This document shows, in pieces, positions 24,201 to 37,100 of a stretch of 64,000 nucleotides of DNA. The translations under genes and the position numbers were made by a program. The stretch comes from Hemerocallis citrina (taxonomy: Eukaryota > Streptophyta > Magnoliopsida > Asparagales > Asphodelaceae): the NCBI GenBank assembly GCA_017893485.1, contig CM030360.1, forward strand, positions 1,518,501 through 1,582,500. The letters are read 5' to 3'. Each line of letters starts with the position of its first letter. Positions within the stretch are counted from its first letter, which is position 1. Below the pieces are notes generated by a model. That model ran no database searches. It was not told the DNA's origin and saw only the letters and a list, made by a program, of their open reading frames with translations.

Positions 24201-27200
24201 ATAGGGGATAGAAACGACTCCTCGATTTCCGCAGTTACTATTCACCGATTGACGTGCAACTGCCACCTGGAGAATCACGCCACGACCTCGAAACGTGCGC
24301 TGCTGACGTCACCCAGCGCCAGGCTGGCAACCCTGTGCAGGGGTCGGTTCGGATGGAGGAAATGGGGGGGGGGGCCAATGCTTTACTTAAGATTTAAAGG
24401 CTCCAGGGTTCGGTTGGCTCATCTCTCACCCGCGAAACAAATCGGGGCTTACGACCTCGGCAGCCGAAACCCCCGGAGTGGTGCCACCCGATAAAAGCAC
24501 CGCCAAGACAGCAGACCACCCCGCTCAATCCCTCGGAAACAACGGCTCACCATCACCCTTACCGACCCATAATCCCTCCTCATCTCGAGGTTCGGTCTGG
24601 CATCAGGGTACTCTTCTCAGGAAGATCCACCGGCTCGCCATCACCCTTACCGACCCATAATCCCTCGTCTCAAGGTTCGGTCTGGCACCAGGGTACTCTT
24701 CTCAGGAAGAAACAACAGCTCGCCATCACCCTTACCGACCCATAATCCCTCGCTAGCTCGAGGTCCGGTCTGGCACCTGGGTACTCTTCTTCGGAAGATC
24801 CACCGGCTCGCCATCACCCTTACCGACCCATAATCCCTCCTCGTCTCGAGGTTCGGTCTGGCACCAGGGTACTCTTCTCAGGAAGAAACAACGGCTCGCC
24901 ATCACCCTTACCGACCCATAATCCCTCGCTAGCTCGAGGTCCGGTCTGGCACCTGGGTACTCTTCTTCGGAAGATCCACCGGCTCGCCATCACCCTTACC
25001 GACCCATAATCCCTCCTCACCTCGAGGTTCGGTCTGGCACCAGGGTACTCTTCTCAGGAAGAAACAACGGCTCGCCTTCACCCTTACCGACCCATAATCC
25101 CTCGCCAGCTCGAGGTCCGGTCTGGCACCTGGGTACTCTTCTTCGGAAGATCCACCGGCTCGCCATCACCCTTACCGACCCATAATCCCTCCTCATCCCG
25201 AGGTTCGGTCTGGCACCAGGGTACTCTTCTCAGGAAGAAACAACGGCTTGTCATCCCCCTTGTTGGCCCATAAGTCCCTCGCCAGCTCGAGGTCGGGTCC
25301 AGCACCAGGGCCTTCTTCTCAGGAAGAATCACCGGCTTGCCATCACCCTTGCCGACCTGTAATCCCTCGCCAAGCTCGAGGTCAGGTCTGACACCAGGGT
25401 GGTCTTCTCAGGAAGGCCAACAGCTCGCCATCACCCTTACCGACCCATAATCCCTCCTCATCTCGAGGTTCGGTCCGGCACCAGGGTACTCTCCTCCGGA
25501 AGATTCAATGATTTACCATCCCATTTTCACGACCAAGAACACTCCTCCCAGGCTAGCTCCCGCACCCCCGCAGGAGTGGGGGCTTGTGTGGTAGGGTAAA
25601 AATGGCCTGGAGGCCCTACCAGGGCCCAATACAACTCACTCAGAAATGATGAAAACAGCGGTCCAGATCGGTGCCGAACCTCCAGTTCGGCACCGAACCT
25701 CCACTACAGGGTCGGCGCCGAGTCTCCAGTTCACCCCCACAGATCCGGACTCCTCGTGTCCGATGAGCGACTATGGCCCTCGGCCTCCGATCCACGACAG
25801 CCCTCCAAGCCGTCCTACCATCCTGGTGTAGAAGGAAGATGACTTGGCACAGCCCAGGCCCTCAAATCCTCCCAGGAGCACAGGAGCCCCATGATCTGCC
25901 CTGTCAGCCCCAAATACCGCCAAGGGCTTTGCCACATCAGCCCTATACCACTCCTGGTATTGCCACGTCAGCCCTAAACCCCCTGGGCCTTCTGCCACAT
26001 CAGGCCCATGGGCTTCCGGGTTCAGACCCGGCCCCCAAGCAGATCCAAACCCGGTTGGGATTCTCTATAAATACTAGACCCTCACCCACCTTTTCAGGTA
26101 ATCAATCTTTTTCCACTTAAATTCACCTAGTTATTGCTACTCTCTCACAGAGACTAACTAGATCGTCGGAGAGTCCGCCACCGGGACAAACCCCGGTGTT
26201 TCAGGACCGTCTGCAGGTACACAAGACCTCGGATCCGAATCCTCTGATCCGAGCCCCGATCTCCGAATCACCCCGAGGTCGCCACAGGTTCCGCCCGGTC
26301 AGCCAAGGGTCGTCAGACGAGCAGCATTCTCCTTCAAATACAAATTGAGTCCGAACTCACACCTGGTGCATCCACACGTCTCCCAGAAATAAACCGCATC
26401 AGTACGCCAGATGGTCGAAAATCTGGACCAATTCCATCTACGCAGCTGCTTCCTTAATCTGCAATTTTTTTCACACCAGCGAGCTGCAGCATCCGTACCA
26501 GTAGTTGGGAGAGCCCAGTTTTCCATCACCATGTGGTGGAATCCCTGAATTTCGAACCAGGCATTCTCAAATCTGAATTTTCTAGGCCTTTGAGCTCTCC
26601 GTACCCCTATATCCAGAAGGATCATAGTATGATCTGACGTTGGTCTGGGGATCAATCTGGCGGTTGCTAATGGGAACTTAGCCTCCCAATCCATCGATAC
26701 TAGGATCCTGTCCAATTTGGCCATGATCGGAGCAGCCTGCATGTTAGACCATGTGAATAGTCTATCATTAATGGGGATATCAATAAGCTCTAGTTCCGTG
26801 ATCACCCTATTGAACTCTTCTCTGTGCCTGTCACTGGACCCTCTGTCCTTGTGCTCGAAGGCAAATCTGGTAATATTGAAGTCCCCCCCAACAATCCAGG
26901 CTCCCGACCATCGTTGTCGAATATCGACAAGCTCCTGCCAGAAGGCATCACGATCTGTAGCCACATTCGGTCCATAAACGACAGTGACTGTCTGCACCCA
27001 GTTATCAGAACGTCGTTTCAGTCGGATAGTCAGGGAGAACGTTCCACTGTAAACCTCGGTACAGGTCAGAGTATCCGGGTTGAATCCAATAGCAATTCCC
27101 CCTGATGCTCCTGCGGACAGGCGTAGCACCCATTCCTTGATTCTATTCCCGCCAACCCTTTTGAGTTTGGCCCCGTGCGCAAGTTTGGTCTCCTGTAACC

Positions 27201-30200
27201 CTACCACTTCCGATTTGAACTTGTTAATGACGTCCCTAACCATATCTCGTTTCCCTCTATCCCCCAGCCCCCTGACATTCCAGAATAGTGTATTCATTGG
27301 GAAACCGTGTCTTGGTAGACCGTGGGTGTGGGTCTGGGACTGATATCAAATTCAGAGACCTCTATCAACCCAAAGCTAGATCCTAGTTCTTTCTGGTAAC
27401 TAGACTCAGCCATTTCTGTTTCCCAACCCCTAATTTTATTGAGAAGTAACGCATTGCGTTCTGTGTCATTCACTTCCAAACCACAGGTTTTAGCTAGGAA
27501 AAAAACTTCAGCATCTGACATAAAATTTAATACAGTAGCCAAGAAAATTTTTGTACCTCCGTCGTCGAATTTGGCAACTTTGGCTGCCGCTGCTACCTCC
27601 AAATAGTCATCCAGGGACTCCACATGAGCCCTCTTAGGCGACCGCTGTACTCTGAACCCAACCGTCCTGCGAGACGAACCAGTACTGACTCCTGGTGCTA
27701 ATTCTGGAAGTGTAGATAAGACCCATCTCTGGTGAGATCTCCCCTTGTGTGTCAGCAATATACTCTAATTCCTCTGACTCCTCGTCTGTAAATGAGAATT
27801 CTTCGTCCAGGTTTAAGCGCCTTTCCCGATCCTCATCACTTTCTGCCTGTTGATTTTCCAGCTGTAGGGTAGATTCTCTCATTGTGGACTCCTCATTGAG
27901 CCCACAATTTACCGAAGCCTCTTCAAGAATAGTGGTGCCTTCTGTGGCGGACCCCTCGATGGGCCCAGTACCCATCTGATTGTTCAAAGAAATAGAGTTG
28001 CTTGTTGCAGTGGATAAAATAAGCATTTTGGGCCCCTCTATAGGCCCATTAGTGCCTATATAAAGCCCACCCAAATACGTCGGTACCACTTCACTTCTCT
28101 TTTCATTTCCGCGGTGCATCATACCGCAGCTCTCGAGTTTCGCACCCACTCCCCTGTCAACCTTGGCGGTATTCTCACCCCCTCCCACCTGGCACCATAT
28201 GGTTGGTGGGCACATTGGTCGCTGCAGACTTCGTGGGCTTCGATACTTTGGGCGAAGTGACCAAAGCTGTGAGCGCTAAATCCAAATCTCCTTTCTCTTT
28301 AAGCTTCATAGCAGAGGGAGCTCTTCCTTCTTCGTTGGCTTCTTTACCATTCTTGGGTGTCTTCAAATCTCGAGCACCAGGGGTCCCTATCTTCTCAATA
28401 TCCTTTGGGTTTTCTTCTCTGTAAGCGTCCAGCACTTTGCTCGTCGCTTTCCCCAAAATAGGCTCTGAATCCTGGTGCTCTTGATCCAAAGACGCCACCT
28501 TTTGCTTTTCTGGTGCTTTCCAAACCCTTTCTACCCACTCCCTGGTGGATGGAGCTCTCTGGCTTGGCTTCTTCCCCACGCTGGCACTGTCCCTCACCAA
28601 CTCTTGTCCCGAAGCATTACGGAGTTGGTGCTTGCCATTTTTGGGGCATGCAAGCTCTGTCTCCCCTCTCTGCTCCATAGCAAGTCCCTCCTTGCCTGCA
28701 CGCAGTGCTTGACCACTTTGCAGCAACCGATTTCCGTTTTGAGCTATCTGCCGCTTCCCCTTTTTCTGATTCACCCCTGAAAGTGGGAGGTTAACCAAAT
28801 CTGGGCTTGGGACATCTTGGCCATTGGATCCCTTGGTCTGGCTTCGAAGTCGATCACCGGCATCCCTCCCTGATCCAACCCTCTCTGATCCCTTCGTTGT
28901 AGCCTCCCATTGAGTATCCATCTCTCTGGCCGCCTTGATAACCTCTCGATGGGCTCGCTCCACTTCGTGGGTCCCGTCGATAGTGAGCTCCCATGTTGGC
29001 GACGCTACTTGCTTGTAGCTACGGCTGTCTCTGAGGGAGGATGTATGTGATGGGGACGTGATGGAGGTTGCTTCCGCCTCTCTCTCTGCGCGTTTGTCGA
29101 GGACAAAGCGTATGAGATAGGAATCCTCATAGGAGAACACTTTTGCAAATCTCGGCATTAAAGCGATGTCCCTACTTCTGATCAGTATCCTTGTCGATAC
29201 TATTTCCGATCAACGAACGGTCTTCTCGCCGATTTCTTCCACTGTGCCGAAGTCAGAGACCATCTCTTGCAAAGCCTCCTTCCAAAAATGCAATGGTACG
29301 TTGTGAATCCACACCTAGTATCTATCCCCCTGAGGTCTCTCAGCACCGAAGCTCGGTGACCAAGCTTTAAAATCCATCTTGAAATGTCCAAAATCTGCTG
29401 TTGCTATTCCGGTGATCTCCATCATCTTTTGTGGTGAAGGAAAAGAGACCAAAAACTGAAGGGGACACATTCTCTTGACAACTCAGTCACGGTGCGCCTT
29501 CATTGGCCATCTCGCGTTCAAAGCTTCGAGAACATGGGCCTCCGATGGTCTTCCTGCAGTCACTCGTGCCACCGCGCACCACTGACTAAGCCATTTTTTC
29601 TCGTTTTTTATAGTAGCGAGATTGTTTGCAAGCTTGATCGTCGCTGGGTTGTCAGGTGACCTACCCCTGTACACTCGCCTCTCTTCATCATCGTTGGAAG
29701 TGACGACATTTGTGCAGTCGTAGGACATATGACCCCACATCATACACCTCAGGCATCGCACTTCTTTGGTGCACTCCGACCGATAGTGTCCCAACTCTCC
29801 GCAGTTGAAGCACGGCACCGGTTTGCGCTTTCCTTTTCTCTGTTGCTTTCTGTATTCCTTTGGTGCTGGCGGTGAAGATTTGGAATTTCTTTTTCTTTTG
29901 TGAATAACTTCCTGCCAATTCTCTGCCTCTACCCCAATCGGAGGTAGTCCCTCACCCTCCTTAGCTCCATCGTTTGGACCCCTTCTTTGGGCCCATACAA
30001 CGCTGGACCTTGGAGGACTAAGGGCCAGCTTTCTTGGCGGTAGTTGGTGGGGGTTGCCGGGGGGAGAAAGCAAGAGGTTGGAGTTGGTGTTGCTTGATGG
30101 GTTCCAATGGGGGTGTGGTAGCATTTGGAGGTGGGTGGTGGTGCATTGTCGTTGTTGGTTTTGGCGGAGTGATTGAACGTACTTGCTCTCTGTGATTGTA

Positions 30201-31138
30201 GAGGTGCTGGTTAGACTCGCTGTGATGTGTTCTTGGTTCCCTGTGATGATGAGGTTTGTGAGTTGTATCTCTGTAGTTTCTTTCTTTATCTCTTGCAACA
30301 GTGTCCCTGTGGTTGTCCCTATGATGCACTTCTGTGTTGTAATGTTGTTGATGTTGTTGAGCGTGACGCCGGCCCACTGTGGGGGTTCTCTTACGCCGAA
30401 ACTGGCCAGTAAGAGGACCCACTCTTTGGGCCCGTCCTCTCAGCTGCAGCTCTTCCGTCGGGCAATGATGATTTGGGCCTCTCCCCTCATGCCTAGGCTG
30501 TGCATTTCGCCCGCTGAGGGAAGATAGCGCCTCTGAGCCCCGAGGGTTCACCCTCCCTGTGGTAAGACTGTAGGGTAGTTTTTGGATTTGGGCTTGGGAC
30601 CAGTGTTGGAGGTGAGAATGTCGTCGGTTCAGGTTTGTGAGGGGGTGGAAGATGAGTATCTGAAGTTTGGGGGGGGGGGGGGGGGGGGGGTTGTTGTGGT
30701 TGCGGGAGTGTGGCGGACCCTCTCGTTGGGTCCGCACCCACTGAGCTCCAACTCCGACAGCATATGGAAATGAAGTCAGAGGTCCGAGGTTATAAGGAAG
30801 GGTGGCAGCCAGTCGAAACAATAGTCGGCAATGAAGAAGACGATTCTTGAAGATGGGTTAAAAGTTAAAAGTTAAAGAAGAGAAGATTCTTGACAATGGG
30901 TTCAAAGGTAAAGGAGAAGATGAGGGGTTGAAAAGGAGGAGAAGGAGGGCCGGAGAAGATGCTGTCTTTCATCTTTTCGAGATAAAACATTATCACCAAA
31001 GCTTCAGTGTTGATGGTAGCAATATTCCATGGGTCTCACAATTCCTCCATGTACACATGTACTTTTTGTGATGTACATCGCATCTAACGATGTAGATTTT
31101 CATTTTGGATGATCGAAATATAAATTTGCAGCTCTCTC

Positions 31139-31182
<44 letters not shown>

Positions 31183-34100
31183 CACACACTAGTATTTAGC
31201 ATGTGCGATGCATGTTTTAATAAATATATAGTTTTTAAAGTAATATAATATAGCACATGTGAGGCATGTGCAAATAAATATATATTATTTAAGTAATATA
31301 AAGAGTATAATGGGAGAATTGGAGTTGTATGTGCGATGCACGTAAGTTGGTAGATTTAAATAAAGTGTATAATGGGAGAGTTGGAGTTGCACGTGCGATG
31401 CACGTAAGGTAATAGATTTACAAATGACAACTCTTCTCCCATTATAATATAAGAAATATATAGGATAATGGTTGATATATATATACAGGAAAATCTTCCA
31501 TTGTGCACCACTCAAACCATATATATCTTTGGGATTAATCGGGGTAAGGCGTCACCCTACCTAAGAATTGTACACACTCAAACCATATATGGAAGAAATG
31601 AAAAAGAAACATATGATCCATGTCGTTGAAAAAATCTTCATATAATTAAACTTAGGGTGATTTAAAGTCACTCGATTAAAATACATAAGAATACATATAT
31701 TAACAACACTAGTTTCTCTCTTCCCTTATTTAAATATATAAGAATATTGGATATGAAACTATAAACCTTTATCCATTGCAGCATTGGTAATCATTACTAA
31801 CCCATTAGTCACAAGTTAAATCAACCCTTTTGCACTAAAATCATTATTAATATTTATTTTGTCTAACAATTCAGAATAACCTATAAAGAATTAGCAGCAA
31901 AATAAATATATAGTTAACAACACTAACATCTCTCTCAACAACACTACAGTCCATCCCTCCCTCCCCGCACATATTTAAATATATAAACTCAGTGTATATA
32001 GATCAAAATCTAAGAATTATATGATGTAACATCATGAGTTAGTTACTGTACTTCTTAATTCACGGAACCTTCTGCTTCATACACTATAGCGGAACCTTCT
32101 GCTTCATACACTATAGCGTACTGCCAAATAAATGAGAACAAGGCTTAAATGGTGATGGTGATGGTGATGAGATATCAATTATAGAAATGAAACAAAAACA
32201 TCATATTTAGCCATTTCAAAAACTTCCTTATAGGCAAATCCATATTTCAAATGTATCGAGTATTCGTATACATGTCTTATGGATAAAAAAAACATATATA
32301 TGATAACCTAACCGCCGTATTTAATGTTTTTAGTTACTTATTCAACTAATGGGCTCTACTCTCTAGTGCCAAAATATTGCTAGTTCCCAAACAAAAAGAA
32401 ATTGTAAGTGTAGACTCGAGATGTTGGACAGAGCATACAATACGCCGCAGAGTACACCAAGTTCTTTTAAATCCAAAATCCATGAAGCAATTAAACCTAT
32501 GTGGTCAATATTTCCAAAATATTATCTTATTGCTGATGTCTGAACAACCATTAATTTGAACTTAAAAGTGATTCAACAGTATCCAGCAGAAGATTCTAGT
32601 GAATACTTACTTGAAAATTTCAATCCATTTATCAGCAATTGCCATGTGAAGACGATAATTGAAACCCACACCACCATCTTGAACAGGAATACAAAATGTA
32701 GGCATCCCGCTGACCTATATGAGACAACATAAGCTATTAATACTAGCATGCACTGCTCTATAGTTTTAGATAACCTGTCTACCTACTTCGTGAATATTTC
32801 CAGTAAAACAAAATAGCTACTTAGATATTGAGTCAAAAGAAAGCTGCCCCCTGCTTGATCCACCAATTTAGTTCAGGGCATAATTTTATAGGAGATCTAA
32901 TTCATGTGAGCAATTTTATTCCCTGTGAACAATATTATACAGATAAAAGTCTAATAGATCTGTGTTTTAATATTTATTCATTGCTATTCCCGTCAAGCAT
33001 TCTATAATGCAATCCTGGACGACATTTCAAAGGATGAATTTTACTATATCCATCACACTTCAAGATGACCATTTAAAAATTCTTAGATGAAATCAGAGAT
33101 AAACAAAGTGCTAGCATAAATAGACAGTAATTGAACACTTCACTTACATCTTCACCAATGGTGACAGCCTCAGGGAAAAGCCCATGGATGAGATCATTTA
33201 CAAGCATCAGGTAAACCACCGCATCTACATCAGTGGCCAATCCAAAATATTCGTTGTAGTTTCCAGTAAATGTGGTCTGGCAAAATTATAAAAAATCCAT
33301 TAAAATCCAAAATGCAGCACCAATAATTTGTAGTACCTTCCAAATATTTAACAGCCAACTTAGAGCAAATAATCAACATGTTGTGATGAAAAATGCATTT
33401 CTGTTTCCATAAATGAATTATTTCAAACAATCAATGTCGTGAGTAAATTAAAATATGGCTCTTATCCAAGTCCACAACAACAGTAGCATTTCTTTCTTTC
33501 ATTTTTAAGGACAAGCATTTTGGCATTTCAGCACTAGCCAACTTCCAAGGAAAATTTCAAGAGAAATTAATCTTCAAACTGAGAAAGTTAAAGAAAAAAG
33601 AAAAGAACAGAAAAACTATTTCTTCTGCTTACTGAAAGGCCATGGTGGGTGTACATCATTGAGGTCACCCCATCGAACCTGAACCCATCGAACTTGTATT
33701 CATCCAACCACCATCTTGCATTTGAAAGTAGAAATCTTAGCACCTATAGTAAATCAACGAATTTATCATATCCAACACAAAATTAGACAACCCAAAAGAA
33801 TTACAAAAATATTACATAGAATATGCTGAACTATGCAATAATAAAGCTAGTTACGCACTTCCCAGCTTCCATAGTTGAAAAGACGAGAGTCCCACATCCA
33901 GTGATACCCCCGCGACCCAGCATGGAAGTAGTGTGTATCTGTTCCATCAAACTGATTCAACCCATCCAAGACATTGTTGGATGCGTGACTGCAAAATGCA
34001 GTAAAAAAGTAAATCAACTGTTCATTTAATCAATATTGCACAGTGAAATAAATAAGGAATTGGAGAAAAAAGAGTATCCGCTAGTAGGACATAAAAGTAA

Positions 34101-37100
34101 TCATCCTAATTTACTCTATAACTTACTTGATGTATTAAGTGTTCATATCTATATGGTTTGGATAATTTAGCTGAATTAAATGACATTTGAAACAACAAAG
34201 GCATCAGAAGGCAGATTGTAATATCACAATATATACGAAATCAATGTCTATCTAGAGAAAGTAAGAATGTAAATGGCACGCTATAGAACGGGTACAGACT
34301 GTAATACTATTTGTTTCCTTTCATCGATATGCATACAATTTTGGACAGTAACTGGTTATGTAAACTCAATATCCTAACTTAATAGAATTGGCTATTTGAA
34401 TACTGTCTAGGATCAAAAAGACATGTGAAATAACCGAAACTCCAAAGCTGAGCTGAGGATTAAGGAATTATATTTCTGTTCTAACTCAATACCCTTAATA
34501 GCATTGGAAATTTAAATATTGTCCAGGATTAGAAATGCGAAATAACCAAAACTCCAAAGTTGTAATGATGATTCAGGATTTATATTTATATTCTAACACC
34601 TTTTAACTTTGCTAAACTATTCTATCCAAAAAACACATATAATTCAGAAGATTGATTCAAAGATGGTTCAGACAAGTATATATAATTCTTTCCCTCCAAT
34701 TATTAATCATTTTAATATAGCTACTATGTTGTGTTTTTTTGTAAAATGTTCATATGTAGTTGAATCACACACTAACTCTCACGAACTTCCAAACTTCAAC
34801 ATAGATATTATCCAGGAAGATCAATTCATCAGTTTATGGATTGTCACACTGATAATCTGATATATAGAACTTAAGCATTGAGAAGGAAAGCCCCAGGTTC
34901 CCATTTTTATTCCCCTGGCCCCAAGCCAATAATGTGAATCAGTTAATACATGTTTGGATTAGCAACAGTACACAAATGGAAATGTAAAAGGTAACACAAG
35001 AGACTACCTTCTATCTACTATATTCTAGATAACAGAAGATGAAGCTTGATTAGTTTTATCCTTGCAAAAAATCCCAAATTTCAGTAATGTGGTCTCCAGT
35101 TTCCACATTCAGATTTTGAGTGCTCGTATGCTTTGTGGACATTAAAAAAGTTTGACGAACACCAAAGGTCACTATGAGATGGCTAAAAAGCAAAAGAAGG
35201 ATGATATATACAATGCTTTCATGGTCTCTGCCCCCATCCCCGACAAACAAATTAACAAAAATGTCATAATGGTCAGTTATCTCCAGATATTGTAAAGGCA
35301 GTAATTAAAGACAATATATTTTTGGCTTTAAATTTGGGTCACATGCTTGCAGTTGCACATACTGAAAACCAAATTGTTCCACAAAGCTATCTTTACCTTG
35401 AAGTGTTCCCTAGAGGTGAAATACATCAGAACATATCAAATTGATGTGTGCTGATAATAAAATTTGGGCTAGACTTTACAAAAGAGGTGGTATCCCGAAG
35501 TAGCTTCATATGGGTGTCACAACTATCAAAGCATTAAATACCAATTTGATGCCAACGGCCAAAGAGGGACATCCATGAGAAACTATGCCCATTAACATTA
35601 AAATATGCAGTAAATCATAGGGGGTGTTGGGTTACAGAGTTCTCTTCAATGTACTCTTTCTCGCGACTACTATACCCTAGAGTGGCAAATGATAGATCCA
35701 AACCCAATAATGGCCCATTTAAAATTCTGATAAAATAAGAAATGATTGACAATTAGGCAAGTGACTGCAAGTCCCAACTTCAATCAAATATATAGCAAGA
35801 AAAATTCCAAGTTGTGTTATGTGATCAAAACTCAAAAGTTTTCTACATGATACAAATCGTCGGTTTGTTTTCCTTCTTTAGACCTACAGAACGAAAGAAA
35901 GCATAAACGTGACATAGCAATATTCTGAGTGTAAGCGTTACAAACAAAAATCACACACATAAAGAGGTTGGGAATCTTCGGATGTGAAAGTCGTGTTTTC
36001 AGCAATAGCAGTTTAATGCATTTAACCTTTGCATGTGTGAAACAGTATTCAAGATGAACCGGTTTCAGTCACCTGTGAACTATATCCATGAGAACAAGCA
36101 GACCAAGCTCATGAGCTCTATCAATCAGAGACTTCAGCTCATCAGGAGTTCCAAAGCGGCTACTCGGTGCAAAAAAGTTGGTAACATGATAACTGCACAT
36201 AATGTAAAAAATGAAGCTCAGATGATACTTAAAACAGGAGTCTGACTTCAATATGTTAAGATACATACAACCGTGCTGTTCAATTTTAACAAGATATCAG
36301 CAAAAGACTGTAACCGCATTAAACAAGCTCACTACAATTCATACTTTTTTCATAAGTATGATTTCTCAAGATGATCATAGTTTAATCAAGTAAATAATGC
36401 ACTCAAAATCATAGCGTGTATAATCGAAATTGGTGAAGCTTATGCACATTATAGGGAAAAGATCATTACAGTTTCTGATAGATTTATTGTTGAACTCAAC
36501 TTAGAGATGACATGTTCAAGCCTCGGTATGTTGGTATGAAAGGAAGATAAATTTTCTCCCCTAAAAAAGGGAAGGAGCGTGGATTCCACCTCTACTTAAA
36601 GAAAAGGTTATTATAGAAATATTTGCAATAGCCACAGTTATAATACTTCCATTTCAATTATGATATCTCTGGGTGCATGGTAAAGAGGAACACAACTAAT
36701 TGTACTCAATTACCTCACACAATTTATAAGGTGTTCTGAACAGAAGTATAACTAATGCAATATTTTCGCAAGAGATGATTCAATTAGATAGCTTTTACTC
36801 AGTTAAGTTGTTCTCTTAGACTGCCACAATAATGCATCCAGCAATCTAAACAAGCATGAAATGCAAAATATGAACCTCAAATACTTAATGCTCAACAAAA
36901 TTAGTTGCAGGAAAAGAGATGGTTGTGGAGGTGAATAGAAGACTAGAATGTGACTTTCATCCAAGCGTATGCTAGATAACAAATCAACCTTTGCAATCCA
37001 CAGAATGTCAAATCAGCTAGCATGTACCACAATTGGTAATGAATTGCTAAAACATTGGAATAGGAAGCGAATGCCAACAATTGTCTACCTGTTTTGAGTG

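Larger units (their letters stand above)
15600..26401 (+). mobile_element. Ty3/gypsy Tat-lineage LTR retrotransposon, 10.8 kb, young
   Basis: Flanked by a 5-bp target duplication, gtacg (15595-15599 and 26402-26406), inside LINE ORF2. The order is LTR, primer-binding site, short gag remnant, protease, RT, RNase H, a second RNase H, integrase, antisense gene on the minus strand, tandem repeats, purine tract, LTR. The second RNase H between the RT-linked RNase H and integrase, together with an antisense gene and internal tandem repeats, marks the Tat lineage. LTRs differ by eight substitutions and one 2-bp indel. The element lacks the gag core and has two breaks in pol, so it is probably non-autonomous. 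It is antisense to both the LINE and SBE2. Confidence 0.93.
12585..31049 (-). mobile_element. full-length, decayed L1-type LINE in SBE2 intron 15 (split by a Tat element)
   Basis: An 18-bp target duplication, TGTACACATGTACTTTTT, lies at 12567-12584 and 31050-31067. Transcription sense is minus: the 3' end is the oligo(A) read as t's at 12585-12589, and the 5' end is at 31049. Without the Tat insertion it is about 7.7 kb, the size of an intact plant L1. It keeps a 5' leader, ORF1 with zinc knuckles, and ORF2 with endonuclease, RT and zinc-binding RT domains, but has several frameshifts and stops. It is in the same orientation as SBE2, so its polyadenylation region is read in the SBE2 pre-mRNA. 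Confidence 0.9.

Noticed and set aside
24500..25530. CRISPR-like array
   Set aside because: The units are contiguous 87-bp tandem repeats without variable spacers, inside a plant LTR element.
15600..26401. Integrated plant pararetrovirus
   Set aside because: Long LTRs, a DDE integrase and a dual RNase H identify a Ty3/gypsy Tat element. No movement or coat protein was seen.
31191..31430. Helitron end (gtgcgatgcacgt motifs)
   Set aside because: I could not find a 5' TC start or a 3' hairpin with CTRR, so only a small tandem duplication is reported.
36069..36266. Independent small genes in SBE2 introns
   Set aside because: Frames such as this one are SBE2 exons running on into intron sequence; the splice sites define the real ends.
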